Positions 11,629 to 24,184 are shown, counted from the first letter of the stretch. The stretch: DNA of 64,000 bases from Embiotoca jacksoni (GCA_022577435.1 JAKOON010000008.1:1298501-1362500); one strand, 5' to 3'. Notes: generated by a model from the letters alone, not told the origin. Numbers and translations are program-made.

Positions 11629-12420
11629 GTACTGGAGCTCCACAGGGAACTGTTCTGTCTCCTTCCTGTTCACCTTATACACAACTGACTTCCAGTACAA
11701 CTCAGAGTCCTGCCATCTGCAGAAGTTCTCTGATGACTCTGCAGTGGTCGGTGTATAAGGGATGGATGGGAGGACGAGTACAGGGCAGTAGTGGAGGACT
11801 TTGTGGAGTGGGCGGGAAGGAATCACCTGCTCCTGAACGTGGCCGAGACCAGAGAGATGGTGGTCGACTTCAGGAGGAAGACGACGGCTCCACAACCGCT
11901 GAGAGTTCTGGGAGAGGAGGTGGACATGGTTGAGGAGTACAAGTACTTCGGTGTCTCCATGACAACAGACTGAACTGGAAGACCAACATCAACGCTGTCT
12001 ACAAGAAGGTGATGAGTCGACTCTTTTTCTTGAGGAAACTTCGATCCTTCAATGTGTGCAGCGAGATGTTGGAGATGTTCTACCATCTGTTGTGGCCAGT
12101 GAACTGTACTTCTGGTAGTCTGCTGGGGGAGCAGCATTGGAGCCGGAGACACCAACAGACTTAACAAACTGGTGAAGAAGGCTGGCTCCATCATCGGCTA
12201 CAAACTGGACAGTCTGGAAAAGGTGGTGGAGAGGAGGACGCTGATGAAACTATTATCCATATTGGATAATCCTGTCCACCCTCTCCACCACCTGCTGCAG
12301 GGACAGCGGAGCACTTTCTCCAAAAGACTCCTCCAGCTCTGCTGTCACAAAGACAGATACAGGAGATCATTCCTGATACAGGAGATCATTCCTGCCCACT
12401 GCAATAAGACTGTACAATAA
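11628..12420 (+). pseudogene. LINE reverse transcriptase C-terminal remnant
   Basis: In changing frames the sequence encodes TGAPQGTVLSP, then a segment around KFSDDSAVVG (the S/A-D-D catalytic box), DFVEWAGRNHLLLNVAETRE, EEYKYFGV, FFLRKLRSFNVC, LNKLVKKAGSIIG and RRTLMKLLSILDNPVHPLH, ending near 12420. These match, in order, the palm and C-terminal thumb region of L2-clade RTs. At least three frameshifts or stops are present. A 20-bp unit (ACAGGAGATCATTCCTG type) is duplicated at about 12357-12397. Confidence 0.85.
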
Positions 12421-12670
12421 CTCACCTCTGGCAAAATCCATCATACGACAATAACACCTTTGGTTGTCTGTTTTCTTGTTTGTTTAAATCTTTGCACTAT
12501 TGTTTAGTTAGTTTTAATTTAATTATTATATTATATTTTATTATATTTTATTGTATATACTGTGCATTTTTATATTTAATATTTTTTTTACTGTTGTTTT
12601 ATTGCTTTCCTGTATCTATAAATGCTGCTGTAGCGGAAAGAAATTCCCCTTGTGGGGTTAATAAAGTAAC

Positions 12671-12695
12671 GATCTATCGATCTATCGATCTATCG

Positions 12696-12770
<75 letters not shown>
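12671..12770. repeat. GATCTATC then TATC microsatellite, LINE tail
   Basis: Three 8-bp GATCTATC-type units followed by about 18 TATC units. It directly follows the LINE 3' end, so it is likely part of the retrotransposed tail and later slippage. Confidence 0.95.
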
Positions 12771-13103
12771 ATATTCCAGGAGACGTGTATTAAAACATGC
12801 CTAAACCAATTAGGTATGTGAGACCATGAGTGAATGTGACATTTTTGAATTGTCCAATATCAGACAGCTCATTAGGCTCCTGAGAAGAAAACGGGGAGAC
12901 ATTTTGTCATGGCTGTTCACTTCTTCACTTTTACTTGAAAAACACTGTTTGTGGTTGAAACGTGATATCACTCATGTCCAAGTAAATACAAATAGTAGCC
13001 TGTAGTTTGTTTTGTGCATTATGCTCTACTTTTCTCACTACATTAGGAAACGGTGACGAGTTAATACAGGAGCAAAAGTGTTCATTGCTAGCTCCAGTAT
13101 TTA

Positions 13104-14199
13104 CATTTCATCCAGAAAGTATTCACAGCGCTTCACTTTTTCCACATTTTGTTGTGACAGCTGTATTCCAAAATGGATTAATTTTTATTTTTTTCTTCAA
13201 AATTGTATGTACACAATACCCCATAATGACAAAGTGAAAAAAGTTTGTTTCAAATTTTTGCAAATCTATTAAAAATAAACAATGGAAATATAACACGTAC
13301 ATAAGTATTCACAGCCTTTGCTCAATACTTTGTTGAAGCAGCTTTGGCAGCAATTATAGCCTCAAGTCTTTTTGAGTATGATGCTATAAGCTTGGCACTT
13401 ATTTTTAGGCAGTTTCTCCAATTCTTCTTTGCAGGACCTCTCAAGCTCCATCAGGTTGGATGGGGAGCGTCGGTGCTCAGCCATTTTCAGATCTCTCCAG
13501 AGATGTTCAATCAAGTTCAAGTCTGGGCTCTGCCTGGGCCTCTCAAAGACATTCACAGAGTTGTCCCGAAGCCACTCCTTTGTTATCTTGGCTGTGTGCT
13601 TCGGGTCATTGTCCTGTTGGAAGATGAACCTTCGCCCCAGTCTGAGGTCCAGAGCGCTCTGGAGCAGGTTTTCATCAAGGATGTCTCTGTACATTGCTGC
13701 ATTCATCTTTCCCTCCATCCTGACTAGTCTCCCAGTTCCTGCCGCTGAAAAACATCCCCACAGCATGATGCTGCCACCACCATGCTTCACTGTAGAGATG
13801 GTATTGGCCAGGTGATGAGCGGTGCCTGGTTTCCTCCAGACATGACGCTTGGCAATCAGGCCAAATAGTTCAATCTTTGTTTCATCAGACCAGAGAATTT
13901 AGTTTCTCATGGTCTGAGAGTCCTTCAGGTGCCTTTTGGTAAACTCCAGGTGGGCTGTCATGTGTCTTTTACTGAGGAGTGGCATGATAAAGGCTGTGAA
14001 TACTTATGTACATTATTTTTTCGTTTTTTATTTTTAATAGATTTACAAAGATTTCAAAATAACTTTTGTCATGTTATCATTATGGGGTATTGTGTGGAGA
14101 ATATTTAGGAAAAAAATGAATTTAATCCATTTTGGAATAAGGCTGTAACATTACAAAATGTTAAAAGTGAAGCGCTGTGAATACTTTCCGGATGCACTG
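13104..14199 (-). mobile_element. Tc1-like transposon with internal deletion
   Basis: Inverted ends carry the fish Tc1 signature: the left end reads TCCAGAAAGTATTCACAGCG and the right end is its near-complement (CGCTGTGAATACTTTCCGGA). A second conserved inner block (CACTTTTTCCACATTTTG type) also occurs at both ends. The element is about 1.1 kb against the usual 1.6 kb. The transposase reads on the minus strand. It lies in intron 7, on the same strand as the host gene. Exact ends are uncertain by a few bases because the TA duplications are not clean. Confidence 0.9.
13362..13990 (-). pseudogene. Tc1-like transposase remnant (catalytic half)
   Basis: An uninterrupted 142-codon frame (13790-13362) begins KHGGGSIMLWGCFSAAGTG and includes FIFQQDNDPKHTA (second catalytic Asp), SPDLNLIEHLWRDLK (third acidic residue) and a C-terminal QAYSIIL. 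Upstream, in the same frame, the W-S-D-E-T-K block (first catalytic Asp) is readable, but an in-frame stop lies just before it. The N-terminal paired-like helix-turn-helix half is missing altogether. It therefore cannot make a working transposase. Confidence 0.88.
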
Positions 14200-14559
14200 C
14201 ACATTACATATTAAACATCAACACAGGACACACTTGCTCTTTGCCAGTTCAGTGTTCAGACAATTCTCTGATGTACTCACATCAGCCCAACGTTCACAGC
14301 TGGAGCTTGCACTCTGACCAGTGGTCTGTAAATATGATCTGGCAGCGCTGTTTTTAATGGGAAAAAAGGAAACAGCGAGAGTACAGAGAACTGCTTGTGT
14401 AAATTGTCCGTTGTAGCTTTAGCCGTTATTCTGCTTTAGAGAAAGACATAAGGGGGCATGGCTGTGGTGGGACAAGCGCACCACCAGATCCAGGACCTGG
14501 GATCTGGGGCTTTAGGACTATGCATGAATGCATGAAATTATAAATTAATCAATGTATTG

Positions 14560-14722
14560 CACTGATTACCACCGAATGTAACGGAATGAAAGTGCCGTTT
14601 TAATCTCTAAAGATTTACTCAAGTAAGAGCATTAAATCTACTACAAACAATGCAATTTATTTGAAAAGGTTGCTTAAGTCAATGTAATGAAGTAAATGCA
14701 ACACTTTACTACCCACCTCTGG
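14560..14722 (-). repeat. hAT-like non-autonomous repeat fragment (CAGAGGTGGGTAGTA end)
   Basis: Read on the minus strand it starts CAGAGGTGGGTAGTAAAGTG and continues TTGCATTTACTTCATTACAT, a familiar fish terminal sequence with repeated thymine-rich ACTT/TACTC blocks. Only one end is visible. Confidence 0.6.
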
Positions 14723-15849
14723 TCTTACAGAACGTTTATTACCATCTCACCCATGAAAAAAAACAACTGAATTATCCTGTTAATGAGTGATCTTAAACGG
14801 ATGCACACTTCTATAGAGAATGAAGTGCAGGAGATGAAAATGCTGACTGTGGCACTGGCAGTAACTAGGATGATTTTATGCCGACAAGGGCACATTTTCT
14901 GCCTCACTTCAGAAAGCACCACTATAATTAAAAGCTCATTTGGGTGTAACAGCTCAAACAAACATTTTATGTGCCCATTAATTCTGTGTCCCATTGAATG
15001 TCTATGGAACAGCTCCAAGCTGTACATTTTGATGACATCAGAGATGAGACTTGCCTCTGGAGTTTTTCTCATGCTTATAAATATTGACTCAACTTTACTA
15101 TGAAACAGCAACATTAAATTCAAAATGGTGCCATAATTCATCTCCTAACTGTTCCTCTTCTGTCACAAAACTCATCCAGATAAGGCTATAAAGGGTTAAC
15201 TTACTGTATTTATTCCATAACTCTCTCTCTGAATTTTGTCCATATCTAACTTATCTGCTTAGCTATTATACTCACTGTCTTCGTGACAAACTAATTATTT
15301 AGTTAAACACAGTAGTTGGGGTCAGAATTTGATTGAAAATTGATTTTAGATTCAAAATGATTCTTGATTTGATAAAAAGAAATGGGAGTCATTATGTTTT
15401 GTCTCTTTCTCCACTGCACTGTCTGCCAAAGCTTGGATTCCTGTGAGGACACATAAATGATGGTTAAATCTGTCAGACTCAAAGATTTTTTCTTTTATGA
15501 ACTTATTTATAAAGTTATTTATTTACATGAGCTGCACAAACTTGCACTGTCTTCTTCCTGTATGCACATTGTGATATGAAGTCAAAATTACTGATTAACA
15601 TCACTGGTTAAATGTTTATTAAAATAGAAGTTGCTGTAGTGTTTGTGTTCTGGAGTAAATAAAGATGAGCTCTCAACAATGTAGTTTGATCTAGCAGTGA
15701 AGAAAAGCCTCTCTGCTGTATTTTTTTTGCTGGCTACAGGACACATTAATCCAAAACCCAGTTTAGGTGCAACTCTTTTAAAATGAAGAATACTAATGAT
15801 CGCTGTTTTTGAATATGAATTACAAGACTACTTAAATATACACACACTG

Positions 15850-16490
15850 TACGAGGTGGGTCAGCAAGTTCTGAGACCCCTGTTCCATATGAGCTTTGCA
15901 TAGCAACGTGATGTGCACTGAGAAGGAGCAACCTATAACCCCAAAGAGTAGGTGTTACAAATTTCGTAGCCTGATCAAAATCACCCCTGAAGTAATGAAC
16001 GCTTTTGTGAGTGCTAGTCTGTTCACGTGGCGATTTTGATATGGACATGACCAGAGGGCGCACATACAATTTTGTGTCAAACTCTGTGAATCGGCAAAGG
16101 AGACCCTTAAAAAGCCTAGCGCATTGGAGAATGAGCCTGGAGAGGTGTTCTGAGTGACATCCGTGTTTCTGAGGGGCAGAAAGTCACTGTCCAAAACCAA
16201 AATGTGCATCAGGTCAGGATTTGCAGGATTGTGAATCGTGGATTCATCCCCCAGAGTCAGACGGTCAACACCAAGCTCTACTGTGAAGTTCTCAGGCGTC
16301 TGAGTGATAACAGTCAGTGCAAATTACCTTAACTGTGGTGTGAGGGCGCTTGAGTTCTTCAACATGACAATGTGCCCACTTACAGCGTGGTGAAAACCCA
16401 TACATTTCTCACCCACAACAACACAATCGTCTTTCTTTCTTACTTCTTTCTCTTCCCCAATAATTTGTCAAAAACTTTGATGTGTGCTCT
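15850..16490 (+). mobile_element. Mariner-type transposon relic
   Basis: Positions 15850-15890 (CGAGGTGGGTCAGCAAGTTC) look like a mariner-type end. Transposase pieces follow in shifting frames on the plus strand: RTYNFVSNSVNRQRRPLKSL (from about 16050), QTVNTKLYCEVLRRL (about 16260), LQHDNVPTYSVVKTHTFL (about 16360, matching the H-D-N-A-P-A-H catalytic block) and FFLFPN (about 16450). No intact frame is present. This is the mariner proper lineage, distinct from the Tc1-like elements elsewhere in the window. Confidence 0.75.
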
Positions 16491-16799
16491 CTGCTCACGT
16501 ATAAAATTGCAAACGGAACCGGGCCACGACTCACAAAAGCATGTGCAACTCAGGTGCTGATTTTGATCAATTGATAAGACTTGGAGTACTTACTCACAAA
16601 GGTTACAGCTTCTCTGTGCTTCATGCATGTCACAAGAATAAGTATATGTATGGTACTGTCATTGCCTCATCTCTATACTTGTCCTGATCTGACACCACTG
16701 ATTTGAACATGTTATAACAGAAACTGGAACATGTCACCGGGATTACAGAAACTACACTAGGCTGGTTTAAATAATACATTAATACAATAGATTACAATC

Positions 16800-17540
16800 T
16801 GTTTATGTCAAGGACTCGTCCACGTCCACAGAAGTTAGTCTCGGATTTCAACAGGGTTTTGCACTTGAACCCATATTTTTCAAGTTATACATGCTTCCCT
16901 TACGTACAATTATAAGAAAACACTGCATTAAATTCCATTGCTTTGCAGATGACACACTGCTATATCTATCTATGAAGTCAAATGAAACAAATTAGTTTGT
17001 CAAACTTCAAGCACGCCTGGATGACTTGTAATTTTGTACTTCTAAATTCAGAAAAAATGGTATTGTATCTGGCCATAAACACATCACAAACTCACTATCT
17101 AACCCCGTAGTCACTCAGGATGGAATTGCCTTGGTCTCCAGTACTGCTAAAGGGAACCATGGATTTATACCTCTAGGCTGGACAGCAGTCATTTATTTTT
17201 TTCAGAATGTCCAAATAACTCTAGTTGATCCAGAATTCTGCAGCTGATGGGAATCAGTAATATAAATCATATTTCTCCCAAATTAGCTTCTCTTGATTGG
17301 CTTCCTGTAAAATCAAGACAATAATCTAAAATCCTTGTCCTTGCATACAAAAGCCGTAATGACCAAACTATTTAAGAGACCCATTGTACCATATTATCCC
17401 AATAAAACACTTCAAACACTTCAACTGGAGGCTCACTTGTGGTTCCCAAGTTTCCAAAATTAAAATAGGAAGCAGATAATTAAGCCATCAGCCTTCTCTC
17501 CTGTGGAACCAAGGTCCCAGTTTGAGTTCAGGAGGCAGAC
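16800..17540 (+). mobile_element. Degenerate non-LTR retrotransposon (RT relic)
   Basis: Frame-shifting pieces on the plus strand resemble an RT: S-L-G-F-Q-Q-G near 16840 (motif B region), HCFADDTLLYLSMKS near 16940 (motif C, A-D-D), KLQARLDD near 17005, then NSLSNPVVTQDGIAL near 17090 and a late LLLIGFL/LP segment near 17290. Many stops occur, so it is an old copy. The lineage differs from the two L2-like LINEs because the ADD box is F-A-D-D-T-L-L-Y. The 3' end is not defined. Confidence 0.65.
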
Positions 17541-19420
17541 ACCAACTCTATTTTTAAGATTAGGTTCCAAACTTTGCTGCAGAAGGAACTGCTAATTTAG
17601 CAGGAAGGCTAATTTGACTTAAAGGTCTCTGAATAGTAAAAGGCTTTGCTGCTGAACTACCAAACAAAACGTTGCTCTCTTCACGTCCATTGCAACTAGC
17701 GGCGTTTCCAAAACCGCGACCCTATATTGATTTGTACTGCATGTTTGTATGCAAAATATATGAATGTGACATACTATCAATATTTGTGTCTCATTTACAC
17801 AAAATGTAGAAGTATTGAATGTAGAGGTAACAAAAAACTCACTTTAATTAAAGTATATGCAGGAAATTAGCATGTAACCTTGAGAAAGTGACAGTTGTTG
17901 GCGGAGGAAGACTTCTTGTTTTTGTAACAATCTCTCTTTGTCAGTGCCAGAAATCCCTCTAATCTCCATCTCGTACAGGCTGCAGGTGTAAGCAGATTTT
18001 CACCAGTGCCAAAAGAAGAGAAGACGCAGCTTCTCTATTTATTGTATGCTGCAGAAATTATTTTAGAGTTCTTCTGCCATTTTGTTCATCAGCACTTTAA
18101 CATGAGCTACAGTACATTTATTCCCATGGAAATCTGTAGATGGGATTCTTCTGGCCATTTCAGTCTGGTACTGAGACTTACCTCAAGAGTGAATATAGAG
18201 TTGGATAACGTGTCCAAGAGAGTCAGTATCATCTTCAGAATTTGTAAATGCCCGCTATCCTGATAATGTAAGGAGACACACAGTCATAGCTGTTTGAGAG
18301 ACACACTTTAAAAGATAATTAGCAGTGGAATGGATTATTATTCCATAATCAAAACACTGCACTCTGTATTCATTATGCCTGGTTGGAGTCTGTGTAGGTG
18401 TTGAGTATAGGACACCTGTCAGTCAACTGGACAACACATGTTTTCTGCAGTGTGTTTGTCTTGCCTTCATTAGCCGTGACTGTAATGAGTGCTGTGACGA
18501 GTGTCTTTTCATATAGATGAGCCTGCATGCTCACACGGTAATTAGTGACAGGTGCCGTCAGAATTTTCTGAAGCCTGATTGCTTTGAGTTTTGACACCTT
18601 TTCACTGTTTTTTCAGACTTCATCTCAATTTCCTTCATCTTTATACGGCTCGTGTCTTTTGTCGGTTTTCCTGCGAATATTCTTTTGTTAATAAGCTGTG
18701 AAGAGTGAAATGTTAAGAGTTGTTCTGCAACTTCCAGAGTGACCAGAGGTGCTGTTGTTACTCTAAATGTTCATCTAAATTCTGATATAGTAGCATTTTG
18801 GCTCTCTCACATTGGAGGAGTCAAAGCTAAAGAAAAAACAAAAGGAAGTCTCATTGAGATAAATAACCTCTTTTACAAGGGTGACCTGGCCAAAATGGCA
18901 GTCGTACAAACTCATAAATGTTAAAATGCAGCATACACACCACAAAATCCACAATACAACAGTATAACAGCAATTTAAAGAGTGACCTTTTAGAAAAACA
19001 AGCACTTGCCTCAGACACGACATTCTTTATGACGGCCCTATATTCATCAATTGACACACATTTGTCTAATTTTAGATCCTTATGTAGTGCGTTCCATGTG
19101 AAATTTTTATTTTTATTTTTTTTTCTAATAATACAAGAAATGATAAAAGACATCCATTCAGTCCAATTGAACGCTTTTTATCTGTCTTTTAAAAATGTAA
19201 GTGCGTCATTGCCAGCGTGCCTGACTTTATCTGCTGTCAGTATTGCCTGTTACACGAATGCTTAGAGCATGTCCAGGAAATTATTTATGATGACTCAAGG
19301 GCAGCTTTCATGTTTTGGTTTGTGCACCTTTTTGTGCAGTTATTGTGTGTTGAGTCAGTTCATCAATTCTCAATGTGCCTTCGGTTCAGCAGCCTCTCTC
19401 TCATACCATACCAATGCAAT

Positions 19421-19456
19421 TTTTCTCCAATGTGACAATTTTTCTCCAATGTGACA
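19421..19456. repeat. Short tandem duplication
   Basis: The unit AATTTTTCTCCAATGTGAC occurs twice in a row. Confidence 0.85.
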
Positions 19457-20048
19457 AATGAATGATGAAACATATATATGAAACTAAGAACAGACATAGA
19501 TGTCACACTGAGGAGTGACCTTTTAATTTTTCCTTGTAATATTTAGTATTTGTCTTTAATCGTCTTTTCTTTCTCTCTCTTCCTGAAGCAGTCCAATGTT
19601 CTATGAGAATTTTATGACAGATGCATCCCCTCTGATTTCACACTTGAGCTTGAATAAAAAACAACAACTGCATTTTAGCAATATTGTCTTGTCATTATCA
19701 TTTCTTGGAAGTGAAGAGTTTTGGAAGTAAAATGTTTCTGTAGTCTTCTTCACAGGAGGGCATGCTAACGATCACTTTTTAGCCAGCTCCCTTAAACTTT
19801 TGTTGTTATTGCGAAAAATAACACTTTCTTCATGTACAGAGTATCACTCTCACTTCAAGTCCCTTCAAACTTGTCAAGCATGCGGAGAAATTAAAAGCAA
19901 AAATCTGGTGTGCCCATTTGGTTGCTAAACCATAAGTGGACAATCACTTTTCAGGGGAGGAGTTCTGCAAATAGCAGTGTTGCTTTTTTTTTTTTTTTTG
20001 GTAATTAAATTAAAAAAAACATCTGACTTACCAGTCATTGTGTACGTG

Positions 20049-20104
20049 TTTGTTTGAGCCCAATTAGAGGGTGTCTTATGTGTTTGAGCCCAATTAGAGG
20101 GTTC
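20049..20104. repeat. Short tandem duplication
   Basis: The unit GTTTGAGCCCAATTAGAGGG occurs twice, 31 bases apart in register, with a short variable spacer. Confidence 0.85.
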
Positions 20105-22669
20105 CTTAGGCACATAACATTTACGATAACATAATGATTATTTTCATGATTGATTAATCTGTAGATCATTTTCTGAATTAACTGATCTGGTGTTTGGCCT
20201 TTAAAATGTCAGAAAATGCTGAAAAATATCAACCAGTGCTTCCAAAAGCCCAAGGTGCAGCCTAAAATGTCTAGTTTTATCCTGAACAACAGTCCACAAC
20301 CGACATATATTTAGTTTTGTATCATGGAGGACTGAAGGAAACACAAAATAGTCATATTTAAGAAGTTGGAATTACAGAATTTGGGTACATTCTCTGTTGA
20401 TGCCACTAATTCATCAACTTATCATTGCAGCTCTAGTATTTGTAGTAATCATTTGATGATTTGACTGTAGCCCTCAAGTAGGTTTCAAACACGAGTCACT
20501 GCCAGTATTAACTACACTCGTGCTCTAGTCATCTTCAGAGGTTCAGGTCAAGTGTTGAAAAGGGAACATGGTGAACAAACAAGCGGGGTGAGAATGGAGA
20601 GTGTATGTATGTGTGTGTCGGGTAAGTGTTTGGTGATGGCGGGTGGGTTAAAAACCGAGCAAGATGAGAGCTGCACAATTCCAAGAAATGGAGGGATAGA
20701 GGGGCGGAGTGCAAGAATAAGAGCCATTGTGAAAAAAATAAATTGGTGGATGGAGGATGTGGGTGAGTGGATCAGAGGAGTGGAAAAAAGGGAAGGCAAG
20801 ATTAAAAGCTGGGAGGCTGCACAGACTGAATAGAGGCCGATGTTTCCAATGGCAGAAAAATTGCTGAGATTAGTGGCTGTGGCTAAGAGCACTCGGTGTT
20901 TGAGTCAGTCTGTGCCACAGGAGAGGGTTGTTAGCTCGCTGTGCCTTTTCATTGCATGACATTTCCCATTTCCTGCTGACAAACAAACTAACCCTCATAC
21001 AGAAAGTAATAAAATGTTGCATGGGAAATGTTGATCAAGCTAAAGTGTGAATCCCATCAGGGTCAGAGGGCTGAAAAATGAATTTTCACCTCCAACATTT
21101 TGTGGCGGAGCATGTTGGGTTCACTGTCTCATTAATTTTCTTTCAAAGGGAGACGTGGCTGGTGCTGAACACACCGGCTCTTCTGTGTTTTTAACACTTA
21201 AACGTCTCTCCGAGGCCAATTTTTAACAGACAGTAACACTGCCCAGAGTTCATACACAGTTTAACCACCGGATTCCCATGAGTTTTAATTCATTTGTATG
21301 ATCAAACATTCTTTGATGTTAGTCTATGCATTGTAAATTAACCATTTATAATTTGTATTAATATATACATTTGGATTATATTACATTTGGAAAATAGATT
21401 TGTCATCAATTAACGACTAATCTCGTCAACTCCCAATCAAAGTGCTATGTTATTATATGATCATACAACATTTTCATTTTTAGACACATCTGTTGCACAA
21501 AATAAGGACACAATTGTTTTCAGTGTCTGAGAGTGGAACGAGTTGTTTTACACGTAGATAAATTCTGACGTCCCACCCCCAAGTCCTTTAGGTCCCTTTG
21601 CCAAGTCTGTCACCTTATAGCCCCCACTAAACAAAATTTTGATGAGCAGGCAGACAATATTGTTCACAGAGAGAAAAAAGCAGGAGAGAAGATGGTTATT
21701 CACCAGGGACCTCCTTGCGCTGATCATTTAGTGTAACCTATGTGTTGTTAAACCAGTGTTGCGGTAAATCCACCCTTGACCACTTCGTTGGCCTAAACAA
21801 AGTGTTAGGTGACAAAAAATGTCACTAAATGGCCACCTGCCCTGTTTTTAGTTGTGTATTTCAGTTCATTATTGGTATCCTGAAAAAGGTCTCCAGTACA
21901 CATTTGTTTAGTGAGGAGACAAACTCTCACTCATTGTAACGTAAACACGAGTGCTCTCTGGGTCGGTAGTAGTAGTAGTATTATTAGTAGTTCTTCTATG
22001 CCTCCGACTATGTCACTGTACATGTCAAATGATGGTGTTGGTGCTGGATGGACCACAGCTTTTGCTCTCTCTCTGCCCCCGAAAGACAGAGAGAACATGA
22101 ACAACTGTGTTTTACACACTATAATAATTCCGATAGCTAGATACAAGTTTGAAAATTGGTGAACTGGTTAAAATTTGCACTCATGAAAACTTGTTTTATG
22201 TTGAAAATGTAACTAAGTCAAAACAAGATCCATTTGTTTTATTGTCACTATAGCTGGGGCTTTTTGATTGGTTCCGTCATGCCAGTCTCCACTTCTTCGC
22301 TGGTCTTCCTCTAAAAGTGGATGTTAATTGTCTGTCACATTTTCCAACAGTCCAACACATACAAGCAAATGCTTGTTTTGCCATGAAGTGGTTGCCATAG
22401 AATTTCACCGCTTTCCAACAAATAAACAATACAGCCTTAAGTGGGTCAGGGCCAGGTTATTTTAAAGCACATTTATATGGCTGTGAACAAAAATAATATC
22501 AATGTCAGAAGCTGAAAAGTGGCTTTAAAGGGAGCTAATTGGTTTAAAGGCGTGTGTCTTCATGACTGTGACGCACAGTGACGTATGTGGAGCATCCAAT
22601 TGTGAATGTGCTTGACTCTGTAGGTACATTTGGTATGTGTGGGTTTGTGTTGTGGGTTTGTGTGTGTAC

Positions 22670-22850
22670 CTGCATTCGTGCACTCTCCACAAGTCAACAC
22701 AAGTGAAGGGGGGGCTACACTGGTTCCTTTTGCAGGAGTCAGACGAGCACCCGACGGAGAGGCCTTGTATGCTGACCTGGGAAACCCCATCTCGTGGCTG
22801 GCTCTCCAGTGGCATGTAACGGCCATTGAGGCGTAGATCCCTCATACAGC
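22670..22850 (-). CDS. Cadherin exon 7: end of laminin-G 2 and second EGF-like domain
   Basis: This 181-nt exon enters in phase 1 after CCCTGCAG (GC completes a Gly codon) and leaves in phase 2 at TGCAG|GTACAC. It encodes CMRDLRLNGRYMPLE, the last LamG strand, and then starts an EGF-like unit with cysteines in the pattern C-KRNQ-C-SPPFT-C-VDLWRVHE-C-R. The fifth and sixth cysteines come from exon 8. The AG at the exon end plus the A of exon 8 gives Arg, so the EGF unit reads across the 12.1-kb intron without a break. The donor is followed by a CA-rich stretch. Confidence 0.92.
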
Positions 22851-24184
22851 CTGCAGGGAGACAAATGGAAGCAAGGGTTCAGTGGAACAAGAAACACACA
22901 GTGGAGGTACATAAGTTAAGTACAATGTTAGAGCATTGAAAACAAAGATGTGTGGACATGTTGGATATTATGTCATGTGCTCCATGGTGCACTGATAACT
23001 GTGATATTTACACGTGTCAATAGCCTTATCTGCTAAACTTAGCAAAGAGAACAAAACATATCTGAAGAGCAATCTGCAAAATGTTGATGTTAACAGTTCG
23101 GTTTATCAACCTGTTGCTTCGTTATAGTTTAAGTTAGCTACGATGCAACTCCTCAGCTGATATCTGTACTCACACGGTGAGATTTTGATCTTCGAATTCT
23201 GCAAACTTGGGTGCTCAAAAAGGGACATTTTTAAAGTGTCACGGTAGGAATGAAGGTAGGAAAAGAACAGACATAAGAGAGGTAGAAACTCAGGATGCAA
23301 CAGTGGAAACAGAAACAGTGAAACAGTAGACAGCGTACAAATGATTTAAGATTTAAAGAAAAAGACGAAGAAGGAAAAGAGACTGAAACAAGAACAAGGG
23401 TCAGCTGGTAGCGAGGACCGAAAACTGTTATCTTATTATCTGTGATAAAACCAAAATTCCGTTTAAACTATCTCCTCAGTTGTCAATTTAGTTCTTCTGT
23501 TGTCTTCAACCACCCAGTGCCAAAGAAAATGGACACATGCTGCAATAAGAGCCTGCTATGCTAGTGTGGAGTCAGTTTACTGCCTGAAAAAGCTCAGGCT
23601 TTGCTTCATTTATGTGTGCACAGTTTTCTATGTAATGAGTATGTGTGTTCTCCTCTTTAGTTTGAAACAAATTATATGATGAAGCAATGATATCATATTA
23701 TGTCCAACTCAGTGTTTCTAACTGAGGAGGCATATTTCTGCTGTTTATGTTCTCATCCCTTAATTGCTGAATTGGTGTATTTAGGTAATATTTTATTCCC
23801 CCTGTGTGTTTGTGGAAAAAGACATTCCCAACAGTAGAGTAAATGCAAACACACACACACACATATTCGCCCACACTTTCCCTGCCGCCATCAAGCCTAC
23901 CTCTTCTAAAGGGAAATGCTTTTAAAATCCATTTAATAAACTCAGGCATTGTCTTTTATCGCCTGAGGCACAGCTGTCTACATCTCTCACTGTCTAGTCG
24001 GAGCTCTCTGTCTTCACTTTATGTCTGTGTCTCTTAGTTCTGACCTCTTGCGCTCTCAATTATCATGCAGTATCTTCCCTTTGTCTCGTTAACATCTATC
24101 CTTTCCCAGACTTCTTTCCTGTCTGACAGTTTTGCCTGTATCAACATTTTGGTTCATACAGTGTGTGCATGATTCAGTCCTTCA

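Larger units (their letters stand above)
10865..12770 (+). mobile_element. Internally deleted L2/Maui/Rex1-like LINE with a TATC-repeat tail
   Basis: The element starts with a GC-rich 5' leader (AAGATGGCGCCGTG). It runs through an apurinic-type endonuclease reading frame, jumps at about 11628 into the last third of a reverse transcriptase frame, and ends with a short hairpin-like stretch (CCCCTTGTGGGG, then TTAATAAAG) followed by a GATCTATC/TATC microsatellite. RT landmarks after the jump include G-A-P-Q-G-T and K-F-S-D-D-S. Several frame breaks occur, so it cannot encode its own proteins. Orientation is opposite to the host gene. Confidence 0.88.
10558..22669 (-). other. Cadherin intron 7 (about 12.1 kb)
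   Basis: This is the longest intron and the main mobile-element trap: a LINE (10865-12770), a Tc1-like element (13104-14199), an hAT-like fragment (14560-14722), a mariner relic (15850-16490) and an RT relic (16800-17540). From 17700 to 22660 only small tandem duplications (19421-19456 and 20049-20104) and ordinary AT-rich sequence were seen. Confidence 0.7.

Noticed and set aside
20548..20892. Overlapping 93- and 114-codon frames on opposite strands
   Set aside because: No recognisable motif; composition fits purine-rich non-coding sequence.
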